Assembly: GCF_900089585.1 (NCBI RefSeq)
Contig: NZ_FLRH01000004.1
Location: forward strand, 1,171,001-1,235,000
Source: Micromonospora sediminicola
GTDB lineage: Bacteria; Actinomycetota; Actinomycetes; Mycobacteriales; Micromonosporaceae
DNA: 64,000 nucleotides
Direction: 5' to 3'
Position numbers and translations under genes: made by a program. Shown piece by piece: positions 32,923-41,482 of this stretch (within the stretch, counting starts at the first letter, position 1; each line of letters starts with the position of its first letter). A model generated the notes under the pieces. That model was given only the letters and a program-made list of their open reading frames with translations, was not told the origin of the DNA and searched no databases.

Positions 32923-33585
32923 TCAATCTTTGCGCACGGTGAGGCCGAGGGCGGCGACGGTCAGCCGGGTGAGGTCAGGAAGCTGGTCCTCGCCGAGGGT
33001 GACGCCGCGCAGGTTGTCCAGCGGCGTCTTGAGGCCCTGGAGAAGGCTGCCCCGCAGGTCGGTCCCGTCGAGGTGACAGGAGTCCAGTTCCAGACCGGCG
33101 AGGTCACATGACCGCAGCGCGATGCGTGGCAGTCGGCAGGACGACCACGCGCCGTTGGCGAGAGTGCAGTCGGTGAAGGCGACCGAACCGGCGGCGGCGA
33201 CGCGCTGGAGGGTGGCGTAGTCGAACCGGCAGCCGTCGAACAGGACGTCCTTGAGGCGTACGTCGGTGAGCCTGGCGCCGGTGAATCGGGAGCCGGTGAT
33301 CGCACACCGTTCGATGGTGAGGCCGGTCAGGTGGGCGCCCGAGAAGTCCGCGCCGGTCACCTCGCAGCCGTAGAGGCCGCCCGCTTCCCAGGTGCACCCG
33401 CTCAGGTCCACGCCGCTGATCAGGCTGCTCCGAACGGAGGCGCCCGCAAGGTCGACGCCGCGCCACGCGGCACCCTCGACGAGGGCCTCGGTGAGGCCGT
33501 CGGTCAGGTCCGTGGTGGTGTCGAGGTCATCCGGTTGGAGGTCCGGTAGCAGGACCTTCACGTCGCCGATCGTGGTGGTACGCAT
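32923..33585 (-). CDS. Pentapeptide-repeat protein (Qnr/McbG-like)
   Basis: 220 residues, ATG start. From about residue 38 onward the sequence follows the A(D/N)LXX five-residue coil (GVDLAGASVRSSLISGVDLS, VTGADFSGAHLTGLTIERCA, GSRFTGARLTDVRLKDVLFD), interrupted near residue 130 as in Qnr proteins. The length is close to the approximately 218 residues of Qnr. Such right-handed beta-helices can mimic DNA and protect gyrase. A gyrase role here is only inferred. Confidence 0.85.
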   Translation of the reverse strand: MRTTTIGDVKVLLPDLQPDDLDTTTDLTDGLTEALVEGAAWRGVDLAGASVRSSLISGVDLSGCTWEAGGLYGCEVTGADFSGAHLTGLTIERCAITGSRFTGARLTDVRLKDVLFDGCRFDYATLQRVAAAGSVAFTDCTLANGAWSSCRLPRIALRSCDLAGLELDSCHLDGTDLRGSLLQGLKTPLDNLRGVTLGEDQLPDLTRLTVAALGLTVRKD

Positions 33586-33824
33586 GTGTCCTCAACCTGT
33601 GTGGGCGCGAGGTGGGCACGCCTGTCGGCGCCAACTCGCGTACCGGCACTCACCACGCCGTCTCGCGGGCCTCGCGCACGGTCGTACCGAGCACGGCGCG
33701 AGCCGCGCGATCTACGGCAGCCGCGTGATGCCGTTGATCCGTACGATGCCGATGGACTGATTCGTCACTCTGATGACGACGCACCGGTCGGAGGCGGACG
33801 GATGTCGAAGGCGGAGGGGGCACG

Positions 33825-34769
33825 GTGACCGGTGCGGCGCGTCCGCGGACAGCTGCGGTGATCGACCCCGAGGTGCGCGCGGGTTGGCGGCTGACGCCCG
33901 GGCCGGTGCTGGCGGACCGGGTGAGCGGCACCTGGGCGGCCACGAGAGACGGTGCCGAGCTGATCGTGAAGTTCTTCGACGACGCGACCTTTCCCGACTG
34001 GCGCTACGCGTTGCGGGTCGCTGCCGCGGTGCGCAGCCTGGGCTGGCCCACGCCGGAACCAATCGAGGAGCCGCTGACCCGCCCGCGCGGCGCCTGGGTG
34101 CTGTTCCGCCGGCTGCCCGGCCGGTCCGCGTCGCCGGCCGCGCAGGACCAGCCAGCCGAACGGCGCGCCCGGGGACGGTTGCTGGCGGAGTTCCACGCGA
34201 GCGCGGCGGCCACCGGCATCGGCGATCAGCGGGGCGGCTTCCACGCACCCGCCGACGTCGTCGCCGACCCCGAGTTGGAGCGCCTGCTGCGGCGCCACGA
34301 GGCAGCGAACCCGGTCCAGGGGGGCGTGCTGCGGCGCTGCCACGAAGCCGCGGTGTCGTGGTTCACCGACCATCCTGACCTGGACGCGCCGCGCAGCGTC
34401 ATCCATGGCGACTTCACGCCGTGGAACCTGCTGTTCGACGACGGGCGGCTGACCGGCCTGCTCGACTTCGAGGCCACCCATCACACGTTCCAGGTGGCCG
34501 ACTTCGCGCTCTCGTGGCGCGGCTACCAGGACGACGTGCTGCGAGGGTACGACGAGGTGCGGGCGCTGTCGGAGGTCGAGTGGCACCTCGTGCAGCCGAC
34601 CTACTGGGCGTGGCTGTTCCTCGGCGTCAAGGACGCGCTGGCCGCTCACTACCGCGTCCCCTCCCTGACGAGCGAAGCGCCGGACCTGGAATGGCAGTTC
34701 ACCCATGCCCGCAGGCGTTCTCCGCTGCTCGCCCGCCGGACCGGTGCGGTACCGCCCTTGTCCGGCTGA
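33825..34769 (+). CDS. APH-family phosphotransferase-like protein
   Basis: 314 residues, GTG start. The kinase-like fold has an N-lobe (LIVKFFDDATFPDWRYALRV), the catalytic loop VIHGDFTPWNLLFD and the metal-binding LLDFEATHH. It resembles aminoglycoside/homoserine kinase-type APH enzymes. The substrate may be a drug or a metabolite. The 239 bases upstream show no gene. Confidence 0.85.
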   Translation: MTGAARPRTAAVIDPEVRAGWRLTPGPVLADRVSGTWAATRDGAELIVKFFDDATFPDWRYALRVAAAVRSLGWPTPEPIEEPLTRPRGAWVLFRRLPGRSASPAAQDQPAERRARGRLLAEFHASAAATGIGDQRGGFHAPADVVADPELERLLRRHEAANPVQGGVLRRCHEAAVSWFTDHPDLDAPRSVIHGDFTPWNLLFDDGRLTGLLDFEATHHTFQVADFALSWRGYQDDVLRGYDEVRALSEVEWHLVQPTYWAWLFLGVKDALAAHYRVPSLTSEAPDLEWQFTHARRRSPLLARRTGAVPPLSG

Positions 34770-34796
34770 CACCACCCCCCACCAGCGGACACGAAG

Positions 34797-34835
34797 AAGG
34801 CCCTGACCCGGTGTGAACCACCAGGTCAGGGCCTT
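34797..34835 (-). terminator. Terminator of tRNA-Lys copy 1
   Basis: 12-bp stem AAGGCCCTGACC / GGTCAGGGCCTT with a 15-base loop, immediately 3' of the minus-strand tRNA. Confidence 0.8.
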
Positions 34836-34841
34836 ACTCGT

Positions 34842-34917
34842 TGGTGCGCCGCCAGGGACTCGAACCCCGAACCCGCGGATTAAGAGTCCGCTGCTCTGCC
34901 AGTTGAGCTAGCGGCGC
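34842..34917 (-). tRNA. tRNA-Lys (CUU), copy 1
   Basis: A full cloverleaf reads on the minus strand: acceptor GCGCCGC/GCGGCGC, anticodon loop CTCTTAA with anticodon CTT, T-loop TTCGAGT, discriminator A and encoded CCA (34842-34844). The body is 34845-34917. It is identical to the copy at 38166-38241. Confidence 0.97.
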
Positions 34918-34980
34918 TCACCGACAACGGGACGAGACGTTAGCACGCCCCCGCGCCGCCCCCGAACGGCAGGGGTGGCG

Positions 34981-37900
34981 TCACCGCACCGCCAGCGTGA
35001 CCTGCCCGGTCGCGGCCCCGGACGGGTCGACCAGCAGCGTGTACGTGCCGGAGGACGGCAGCACTGTCGGCGCGATGTCGCCGGCCCCGTTGATCACGCA
35101 GCCGGTGGCGAGCGTGCCGCCGTCCGGGGCGCGCAGCACCAGCACGCCGCACTGGTCGGGCAGGGTGGCAGCGGTCGCGGTCACCGTCACCGAGGCGCCG
35201 GCCGGGGCGGTGAACCGGTAGCCGGTGACCGCGCCGGGCCGGTCCACGACGGCGACCACCGGCGGCCCGCCGAGCGCGGTCGTCGCGTTCCGGTCGCGGC
35301 CGGTGACCAGGCGCAGGGTGGCGGTGCCGGTGCCGCGTTCCACCGGGTCGACGACCACGGTGTACGTGCCGTCGGCGGGCAGGACGGTGCCGTCGACCTC
35401 GCCGACGCCGTTGATCACGCAGCCGCTGCGCAGCAGTTGCCCGTCGGCGTCGCGCAGCTCCAGCGGCGAGCACTGGTCGGTCAGCGTGCTCTCGGGCACC
35501 TCGACGTAGACCCGCTCCCCCTCGGCGCCGGTGAACCGGTAGCGGGCCCGGGCGCCGGGCTGCCCGATCGAGGCGGTCACCGCCGGGCCGTTGGGTTGCA
35601 GCGTGCCGCCGCTGTCCTTCGCCATGTAGACCCGGACGGCGGCGCGGCCGGTGTCGCCGGGGGCGGCGGTGACGCGCAGCGCGTACGTGCCGGTGGTGGT
35701 GAGGTCGACGCGGTCGACGTACCCGACGCCTCTGATGACGCAGCCGCTCGCGATCTCCCGCCCGTCCGGGGCGACGAGCAGGTACGGCGAGCAGCGGTCG
35801 GCCATGCCGGGCGCGGTGACGTCGACGAAGACGGCGTCGCCGGCGCGGCCGGGGAACGTCAGCGGCTCGCCGCCGGGGGTCAGACTGGCGGTGGCGACGG
35901 GCACGGCGGTGATGGGCGTGCCGGCCGGCGGGACGACCCGCTCGGTGGTGGCGCCGGCAACGGCGAACTCGGGTCGCCCGCTGACGGCGACGTCGAAGAC
36001 GCACTCGGCGAGCTGCGCCGGTGAGGTGATGCCGGCCCAGCGGCAGACCTGCTCGGCGGACGCGCGGCGGGCCGGGTCGAGGTCGCCGACGGTCACCTCC
36101 CGCTCGGGGAAGGCCCGGTCGGTGAAGGTGGCGGTGTTCTCGCCGTCGGCGTAGGGGAACAGCGAGCGGTCGGCGGTGATCCGCCAGCTGTCCGCGTACG
36201 CGGGGTAGAGCTTCCCGAACGGCACCGGCTGGGTCAGCGGGGCACCGGAGGCGGGTGCGATGTCGTCGGCGGGGTCGCCGTCGAAGTCACCGAGCAGGCC
36301 GCGCACCTTCCCGGCCCGGCCGTCGGCGAGCCGGACCAGCACCCGGTAGCCGTAGCGGCCGATCTGGTCCACCGCGGCGGCGGATCCGTCCGGCCACGCC
36401 AGGTCGTACCCGTCGGTGGGGCCGGTGTCGGACGGGCGGCGGGTGAGGCTGCCGCCGCCGGGCAGGTCGGTGCGCTCCGGCGGCGTGGCCGACGGCGCGC
36501 CGTCGACGTGCACGCGGGTGCCGCCGTCGGTGAGGGTGAGCGCGACCCGGTGGTCGCCGAGCCGGAACGCGACCGCGGAGTTGACCGAGGCGGTCCGCGT
36601 ACCGGCCATCGGCGCCTGCCGGACCTGCACCTCCAGCGGGTCGCCGGCGGTCGAGGCGACGAGGGTGAACTCGCCGACGGCCTGGAAGTCGTAGGCGACC
36701 CGGTCGAAGGTGACCAGGTGCGGGTCGCCGTTGCTGCCCCCGCAGTCCGCCCCGTCCTCGCAGAGCTTGACCGGCCCCTTCGGCGGGGGTGTCTTCTTCG
36801 CCGGCTTCTTGCACTCGTCGAGGCTCTTCGGCAGTGGCTTCCCGTCGTACTCCTGGCGCGGCGGCAGGCCCTTCGCCGCCCGGTAGCGGTTCTCCGCGAG
36901 CGTGGCCTTCACCTCGGCGGTGCGGATCTTGGTGCTCCCGCAGTCGCCCTGCGGGACCGCGCCCCGGGAGATGTCGTCGGCGTGGTTCAGCTCGTGGTAG
37001 AGCGCGGCGCAGGGGTCCCGGGCCACGCCGTCGCCGTACGGGTCGGTGGAGGTCGGGTTCCAGGTGACCGTGGACGACCCCTTGCCGTCGCTGCTCTCCG
37101 GCGTCTCGAACGCGCCGGAGCCGCCCGGCGTGGGGATGATCCGCACCCGGGGGCTCTTCTTGTCCGTGAGCCGGGGCAGCAGGCCGGACGGGTCGCCGCC
37201 GGGCTGCGCGAACCCGGCCAGGCAGCCGTCGACGAGGGCCTGGAAGTCGACGCCGGGGATCGGCACGCCGGCGGTCGGGTCGACCGAGTAGTCGGCCCGC
37301 GCCGGGCGGGACCCGCCGCCGACCAGCGCGCCGACCGCCACGAGCAGCAGGACCGCCGCGGCGGCGGTCGGCCGACGGCGGCGGCGCAGGAACAGGACGA
37401 CCAGCGCGGCGACGAGCAGCGCCAGCAGCAGCGCGCCGAGGGCCGGCCAGAGCCAGCGCCGGCCGGGGCCGGGCCCGTCGCCGACGGTGAAGGTCGCGGT
37501 CCGCAGCGCTGTCGCGCCCGGGCAGAGGTTCGTCGCGCCCGTGATCGGGACTGTCACGTAGCCGGCCGTGACCTCGTACCGGCCGGGGGCGCCGACCGGC
37601 CAGAGCGTGTCCAGGCCGCCGCCGTCCGAGGTGGCCGCCACCGAGCGGAGCGCGACGTCGCCGCCGGACAGACGGACGCCGGTGAGGGTGACGGTGCCGG
37701 TCGCGCCCGGCTCCACCGTGGTCAGGCCGGCGGTCGCGGCGGCCCCGATGCCGTCGTCGTGGAAGCTGCGGGCCAGCGCCGGGGTGACGTCGCGCCCGTC
37801 CCGGCGTACCCCGGTCACCTGGACCGTGCCGACGGCGCGGGTGGGCAGCGCGCAGGCCGCACCGGTGGCGTTGGTGACGGTGAGGTCCAGGCGGACCTGG

Positions 37901-38046
37901 TCGCCGGCGCGGTAGTCCGCAGCGCCCGGCCGCAGGGCCAGGCCGAGGCCGCCGTCGGCGGGCGCCGCGGCGGCGCCCACGGCCCCGGCCACCAGGGCGG
38001 TCACCAGTACGGGGAGCGCTGTCGCGAGTCGCGCCGTCCACCTCAT
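34981..38046 (-). CDS. Large membrane/surface protein with M91-like metallopeptidase and VWD domains
   Basis: 1021 residues, ATG start. Order: signal peptide (1-28); an extracytoplasmic beta domain (30-190); a membrane helix (198-220) ending RRRRR; a second signal-like hydrophobic stretch (226-250, PARA before DYSVDP). Then an HExxH zinc site, HELNH (351-355), followed by ENRYRAAKGLPPRQEY (385-400), which recalls the M91/NleD peptidase pattern. A von Willebrand type-D-like domain (438-600, SNGDPHLVTFDRVAYDFQ ... RGLLGDFDGDPADD) follows, then three repeats each with a CVIxGxG motif. It looks like two secreted proteins fused. It lies between two identical tRNA-Lys genes. Confidence 0.8.
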   Translation of the reverse strand: MRWTARLATALPVLVTALVAGAVGAAAAPADGGLGLALRPGAADYRAGDQVRLDLTVTNATGAACALPTRAVGTVQVTGVRRDGRDVTPALARSFHDDGIGAAATAGLTTVEPGATGTVTLTGVRLSGGDVALRSVAATSDGGGLDTLWPVGAPGRYEVTAGYVTVPITGATNLCPGATALRTATFTVGDGPGPGRRWLWPALGALLLALLVAALVVLFLRRRRRPTAAAAVLLLVAVGALVGGGSRPARADYSVDPTAGVPIPGVDFQALVDGCLAGFAQPGGDPSGLLPRLTDKKSPRVRIIPTPGGSGAFETPESSDGKGSSTVTWNPTSTDPYGDGVARDPCAALYHELNHADDISRGAVPQGDCGSTKIRTAEVKATLAENRYRAAKGLPPRQEYDGKPLPKSLDECKKPAKKTPPPKGPVKLCEDGADCGGSNGDPHLVTFDRVAYDFQAVGEFTLVASTAGDPLEVQVRQAPMAGTRTASVNSAVAFRLGDHRVALTLTDGGTRVHVDGAPSATPPERTDLPGGGSLTRRPSDTGPTDGYDLAWPDGSAAAVDQIGRYGYRVLVRLADGRAGKVRGLLGDFDGDPADDIAPASGAPLTQPVPFGKLYPAYADSWRITADRSLFPYADGENTATFTDRAFPEREVTVGDLDPARRASAEQVCRWAGITSPAQLAECVFDVAVSGRPEFAVAGATTERVVPPAGTPITAVPVATASLTPGGEPLTFPGRAGDAVFVDVTAPGMADRCSPYLLVAPDGREIASGCVIRGVGYVDRVDLTTTGTYALRVTAAPGDTGRAAVRVYMAKDSGGTLQPNGPAVTASIGQPGARARYRFTGAEGERVYVEVPESTLTDQCSPLELRDADGQLLRSGCVINGVGEVDGTVLPADGTYTVVVDPVERGTGTATLRLVTGRDRNATTALGGPPVVAVVDRPGAVTGYRFTAPAGASVTVTATAATLPDQCGVLVLRAPDGGTLATGCVINGAGDIAPTVLPSSGTYTLLVDPSGAATGQVTLAVR

Positions 38047-38165
38047 GGTGGGGACTGTAGGGGCGGAGCGGGCGGATTCCCGTGCTCTGTCGGGGACCGG
38101 TCGTTCCTGCTCGTCGCGGGAGACGAAGAAGTCCCGACCTGATGATCAGATCGGGACCTGCTCGT

Positions 38166-38241
38166 TGGTGCGCCGCCAGGGACTCGAACCCCGAACCCGC
38201 GGATTAAGAGTCCGCTGCTCTGCCAGTTGAGCTAGCGGCGC
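38166..38241 (-). tRNA. tRNA-Lys (CUU), copy 2
   Basis: Identical in sequence to copy 1 (body 38169-38241, CCA encoded at 38166-38168). A hairpin with complementary GTCCCGA/TCGGGAC arms (about 38130-38158) follows 3' and serves as terminator. Flanking bases on both sides also resemble those of copy 1. Confidence 0.97.
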
Positions 38242-38428
38242 TCGCTGACAACGGGAAGAACCTTAGCATGCCCGCTGAGGCGGGTCCCAATCCGATACCG
38301 GGCTCCACCCTTCGGTCGAGCTTAACCGGCAAAAATGCCCAAAACACCCGACCGGCACGGTACCGGGGCGGGTCCGATGGCGTCGATGGGGCACGATGTC
38401 CGCCAGGCACGCTACGACAGGGGTGGGC

Positions 38429-39700
38429 ATGGGCAGGTTCGCGCGGGCCGGGGCGATGGTGGGCGCCCTGGTCCTCACGGCGTCGCTGGCACTGACCGGG
38501 TGCGGCGGCGACGAGGAGAAGCCGGCGTTCGTGCCCGGCCAGCAGCAGGTCGGCGGGGTCTCGTCGAGCGCGCCGGATCCGAGCGCCGCGCCGAGCGACG
38601 CCGCCGACGCGGCGCCGCCGCTGACCGTGAGCCCCGCCGACGGGGCGACCGGACGGCCGGTCAGCAGCGAGATCAGCGCCCGGATCCCGGGCGGGGGCAC
38701 GGTGTCGAAGGTCGTGCTCACCACCGCCGACGGCGCCACCGTCGCCGGGCGGATGCGACGCGACGGCTCCAGCTGGGTGCCGTCCACCGCGCTGAAGTAC
38801 GCCACCAAGTACACCGCCACGGTCACCGGGACCGGCAAGGACGGCGCGCCCCACCAGGGCACCAGCACGTTCACCACGATGGCCAAGCCCAAGTCCATGA
38901 TCGGCTCCGGCCTCTACCTGTTCAGCGACAAGACCTACGGTGTGGCCATGCCCGTGGTCGCCGAGTTCTCCCCCGGCATCCCGAAGAAGGACCGGGCCGC
39001 GGTGCAGAAGCGGATGTTCGTGCAGACCGACCCGCCGCAGCCGGGCGCCTGGCACTGGGTCGGCAACGGCACCCAGGCCTACTACCGCGCCCCGGAGTAC
39101 TGGAAGACCGGCACCACGCTCACCGTCCGGCTGGCGCTGGCCGGGATCCCGCTGAGCAACGGGAAGTACGGCAACATCGACCGGAGCGCCACGGCCAAGA
39201 TCGGCCGGGCGTTCGAGATGTCGGTCGACAACGCGACCAAGCGGATGACCGTCTCCGAGAACGGCGCGGTGATCCGCACGCTGCCGGTGAGCCTGGGCAA
39301 GAAGAGCACCCCGTCCTCCAGCGGCACCATGGTGGTGATGGAGAAGAAGGAGTCGACCGTCTTCGACACCCGGGACGAGCCGGACCCGAACAACCAGTAC
39401 GTGACGAAGATCGACTTTGCCCAGCGGCTCACCTGGGGCGGCGAGTACATCCACGCGGCCCCGTGGTCGGAGGGGGTGCAGGGACGCCGGAACGTGTCGC
39501 ACGGCTGTGTCAACGTGTCGATGGCGGACGGTCGGTGGCTGTTCGGCAAGACGCTGATCGGTGATCCGATCACGGTGAAGGGCACCGAGCGGCAGCTGGC
39601 CCCGGGCAACGGGTGGACGGCGTGGAGCATGAGCTGGTCGCGCTTCGTCGAGGGCAGCGCCCTGCCGGTGCCGAAGGGCGGGCAGCCGGAGCCGTTCTGA
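38429..39700 (+). CDS. L,D-transpeptidase lipoprotein, copy 1
   Basis: 423 residues from the ATG at 38429. The lipoprotein signal ends LTGC. Two Ig-like modules follow (about 75-150 and 155-245; KYTATVTGTGKDG, STFTTMAKP), then the YkuD catalytic domain (about 250-375) with HAAPWSEG and the active-site SHGCVNVS, and a C-terminal extension (LAPGNGWTAWSMSWSRFVEG). This is the mycobacterial LdtMt2-like layout. It makes 3-3 cross-links in peptidoglycan outside the membrane. It is paralogous to the next gene. Confidence 0.94.
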   Translation: MGRFARAGAMVGALVLTASLALTGCGGDEEKPAFVPGQQQVGGVSSSAPDPSAAPSDAADAAPPLTVSPADGATGRPVSSEISARIPGGGTVSKVVLTTADGATVAGRMRRDGSSWVPSTALKYATKYTATVTGTGKDGAPHQGTSTFTTMAKPKSMIGSGLYLFSDKTYGVAMPVVAEFSPGIPKKDRAAVQKRMFVQTDPPQPGAWHWVGNGTQAYYRAPEYWKTGTTLTVRLALAGIPLSNGKYGNIDRSATAKIGRAFEMSVDNATKRMTVSENGAVIRTLPVSLGKKSTPSSSGTMVVMEKKESTVFDTRDEPDPNNQYVTKIDFAQRLTWGGEYIHAAPWSEGVQGRRNVSHGCVNVSMADGRWLFGKTLIGDPITVKGTERQLAPGNGWTAWSMSWSRFVEGSALPVPKGGQPEPF

Positions 39701-39891
39701 CCGGCGTAACGTGGTCGGACGCACCGTCGCGCGCGGCCAGCCGGAGACGGCTCCCCGAGGTCAGCGCCGGGTGACAACAGAATCGTTACACCGTCGCCAG
39801 GGTGTTCCGCTTCACTCCCGGCAACGGGTCACCGTTCCGGTGCGTCTGACCAGAGACGATGGGGACCGGGCATCACACTTGTGAGGGAAAC

Positions 39892-41196
39892 ATGCGAGCT
39901 GGCCAGGACGAACTGATCCGGGGCGGAACCGCCCGGCGCGGCGGGCGCCGCGCGCTCGCGGCCGTGGTGCTCGCCGCCGCCATGGCCCTGACCTCCGCCT
40001 GCACCGGTGGCGGTGACGACGGGTCGTCGAGCTGGCAGGGCGGCGGCGACGGCGGCGAGAAGGCCCCGAAGGCGGCGGCCACCATCAGCGAGCCGGCCGC
40101 CGACGCCAAGGACGTCCCCGCCTCCACCGCCGTCACCTTCACCACCACCGAGGCGCAGGAAACCAGCGTCGAGGTGAAGGACTCGACCGGCAAGGCCGTC
40201 GAGGGCGAGATGGCGGCGGACGGGAAGAGCTGGCTGCCCGCCGGCGCCCTGGACTACGGGCAGACCTACACCGCGACCGTGACCGCGACCGGCGACGACG
40301 GCAAGGCGGCCACCGCCACCAGCACGTTCACCACCATGGCCAAGCCGTCCAAGCAGATCCGGGTCAGCAGCTTCCTCGGTGACAACCAGGTCGTCGGCGT
40401 GGGCATGCCGCTGATCGTGAAGTTCGGCCGGGCGATCCCGGAGGACTACCGGGACGACATGCAGCGCCGGATGACGGTCACCGCCAAGCCGGCCCAGGAG
40501 GGCGTCTGGCACTGGGTGAGCCCCACCGAGGTGCGCTACCGGCCCAAGACGTTCTGGAAGGCCAACAGCACGGTCTCCTACAAGGTGCAGGCGGGCGGGC
40601 TGCCGCTCGGCGACGGCTGGTACGGCCGCTCCGACCTCACCGTCGACGTCAAGATCGGCCCGGCGTTCGTGATGACCGTGGACAACCGCACCAAGCGGAT
40701 GACCGTCACCAAGGACGGCAAGGCGGTCAAGACGATCCTGGTCAGCCTGGGCAAGAAGAGCACCCCGTCGTCCAGCGGCACGATGGTGGTGATCGAGAAG
40801 CTCCGCCACACCGTCTTCGACACGATGGAGGAGCTGGGCCCGGAGGAGGGCTACCGCACCGAGATCGACTACGCCCAGCGGCTCACCTGGGGCGGCGAGT
40901 TCATCCACGCCGCGCCCTGGTCCGAGGGCGTGCAGGGCCGCACGAACGTGTCGCACGGCTGCGTCAACGTCTCGATGAAGGACGGCAACTGGCTGTTCGC
41001 CAACACCCGCATCGGTGACCCGATCACGGTCAAGGGCACCGAGCGCAAGCTCCAGAACGGCAACGGCTGGACCGACTGGAACATGAGCTGGGACGAGTAC
41101 GTCAAGGGCAGCGCCCTGCCGTACGAGCCGCCGGCGGAGCCGGGCGACGACACCAGCCCGTCCGCCGAGACGCCGAGCCCGCAGCCGACCGCCTGA
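39892..41196 (+). CDS. L,D-transpeptidase lipoprotein, copy 2
   Basis: 434 residues from the ATG at 39892 (GTGAGGGAAAC upstream). Lipobox LTSAC. It has the same domains as the upstream paralogue: Ig-like modules, a YkuD domain with the catalytic cysteine in SHGCVNVS, and the C-terminal NGWTDWNMSWDEYVKG segment, plus a Pro/Ser-rich tail (TSPSAETPSPQPTA). A 190-base spacer separates the two genes, so it probably has its own promoter; no riboswitch was recognised there. Confidence 0.94.
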   Translation: MRAGQDELIRGGTARRGGRRALAAVVLAAAMALTSACTGGGDDGSSSWQGGGDGGEKAPKAAATISEPAADAKDVPASTAVTFTTTEAQETSVEVKDSTGKAVEGEMAADGKSWLPAGALDYGQTYTATVTATGDDGKAATATSTFTTMAKPSKQIRVSSFLGDNQVVGVGMPLIVKFGRAIPEDYRDDMQRRMTVTAKPAQEGVWHWVSPTEVRYRPKTFWKANSTVSYKVQAGGLPLGDGWYGRSDLTVDVKIGPAFVMTVDNRTKRMTVTKDGKAVKTILVSLGKKSTPSSSGTMVVIEKLRHTVFDTMEELGPEEGYRTEIDYAQRLTWGGEFIHAAPWSEGVQGRTNVSHGCVNVSMKDGNWLFANTRIGDPITVKGTERKLQNGNGWTDWNMSWDEYVKGSALPYEPPAEPGDDTSPSAETPSPQPTA

Positions 41197-41207
41197 CCGA
41201 CGCCGCC

Positions 41208-41241
41208 GAGCGGCCCGTCCCCGACCCGGGGCGGGCCGCTC
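41208..41241 (+). terminator. Terminator of L,D-transpeptidase copy 2
   Basis: 10-bp stem GAGCGGCCCG / CGGGCCGCTC with additional GC pairing inside the loop, 11 bases after the stop. Confidence 0.7.
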
Positions 41242-41283
41242 GCCGTTTCCGGGGGTGTGGCCCCGCCGGTCCCCGCACACGAC

Positions 41284-41311
41284 GAAGCCCCCTCCCGGAG
41301 GAGGGGGCTTC
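41284..41311 (-). terminator. Terminator of tRNA-His
   Basis: Perfect 12-bp stem GAAGCCCCCTCC / GGAGGGGGCTTC with a CGGA loop, just 3' of the tRNA. Confidence 0.85.
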
Positions 41312-41316
41312 GGCAC

Positions 41317-41393
41317 TGGGGTGACTGATGGGAATTGAACCCACGACAACCGGGACCACAACCCGGTGCTCTGCCAACTGAGCTACAGCCACC
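41317..41393 (-). tRNA. tRNA-His (GUG)
   Basis: Cloverleaf with anticodon loop TTGTGGT (anticodon GTG), acceptor GTGGCTG/CAGTCAC, discriminator C and encoded CCA (41317-41319). The G-1 typical of tRNA-His is encoded at 41393. Confidence 0.96.
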
Positions 41394-41482
41394 ATGCTCG
41401 CCGCTCCGGTCGACCCGGGCGGTGCGCGGACTAATAATAGCCACACCCCGGCCGACCCCGTCCACCGGGTTCGGCCCGGGCG

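Noticed and set aside
33586..33824. Degraded gene in the spacer before the APH-like gene
   Set aside because: Short frames exist in several phases, but none has recognisable motifs or a ribosome-binding site.
34842..38241. Integrative element between the two tRNA-Lys genes
   Set aside because: No integrase, excisionase or mobilisation gene is present; only a duplication is supported.
39701..39891. Possible c-di-AMP riboswitch before L,D-transpeptidase copy 2
   Set aside because: Cell-wall enzyme leaders in actinobacteria can carry one, but I could not find the conserved ydaO core elements here.
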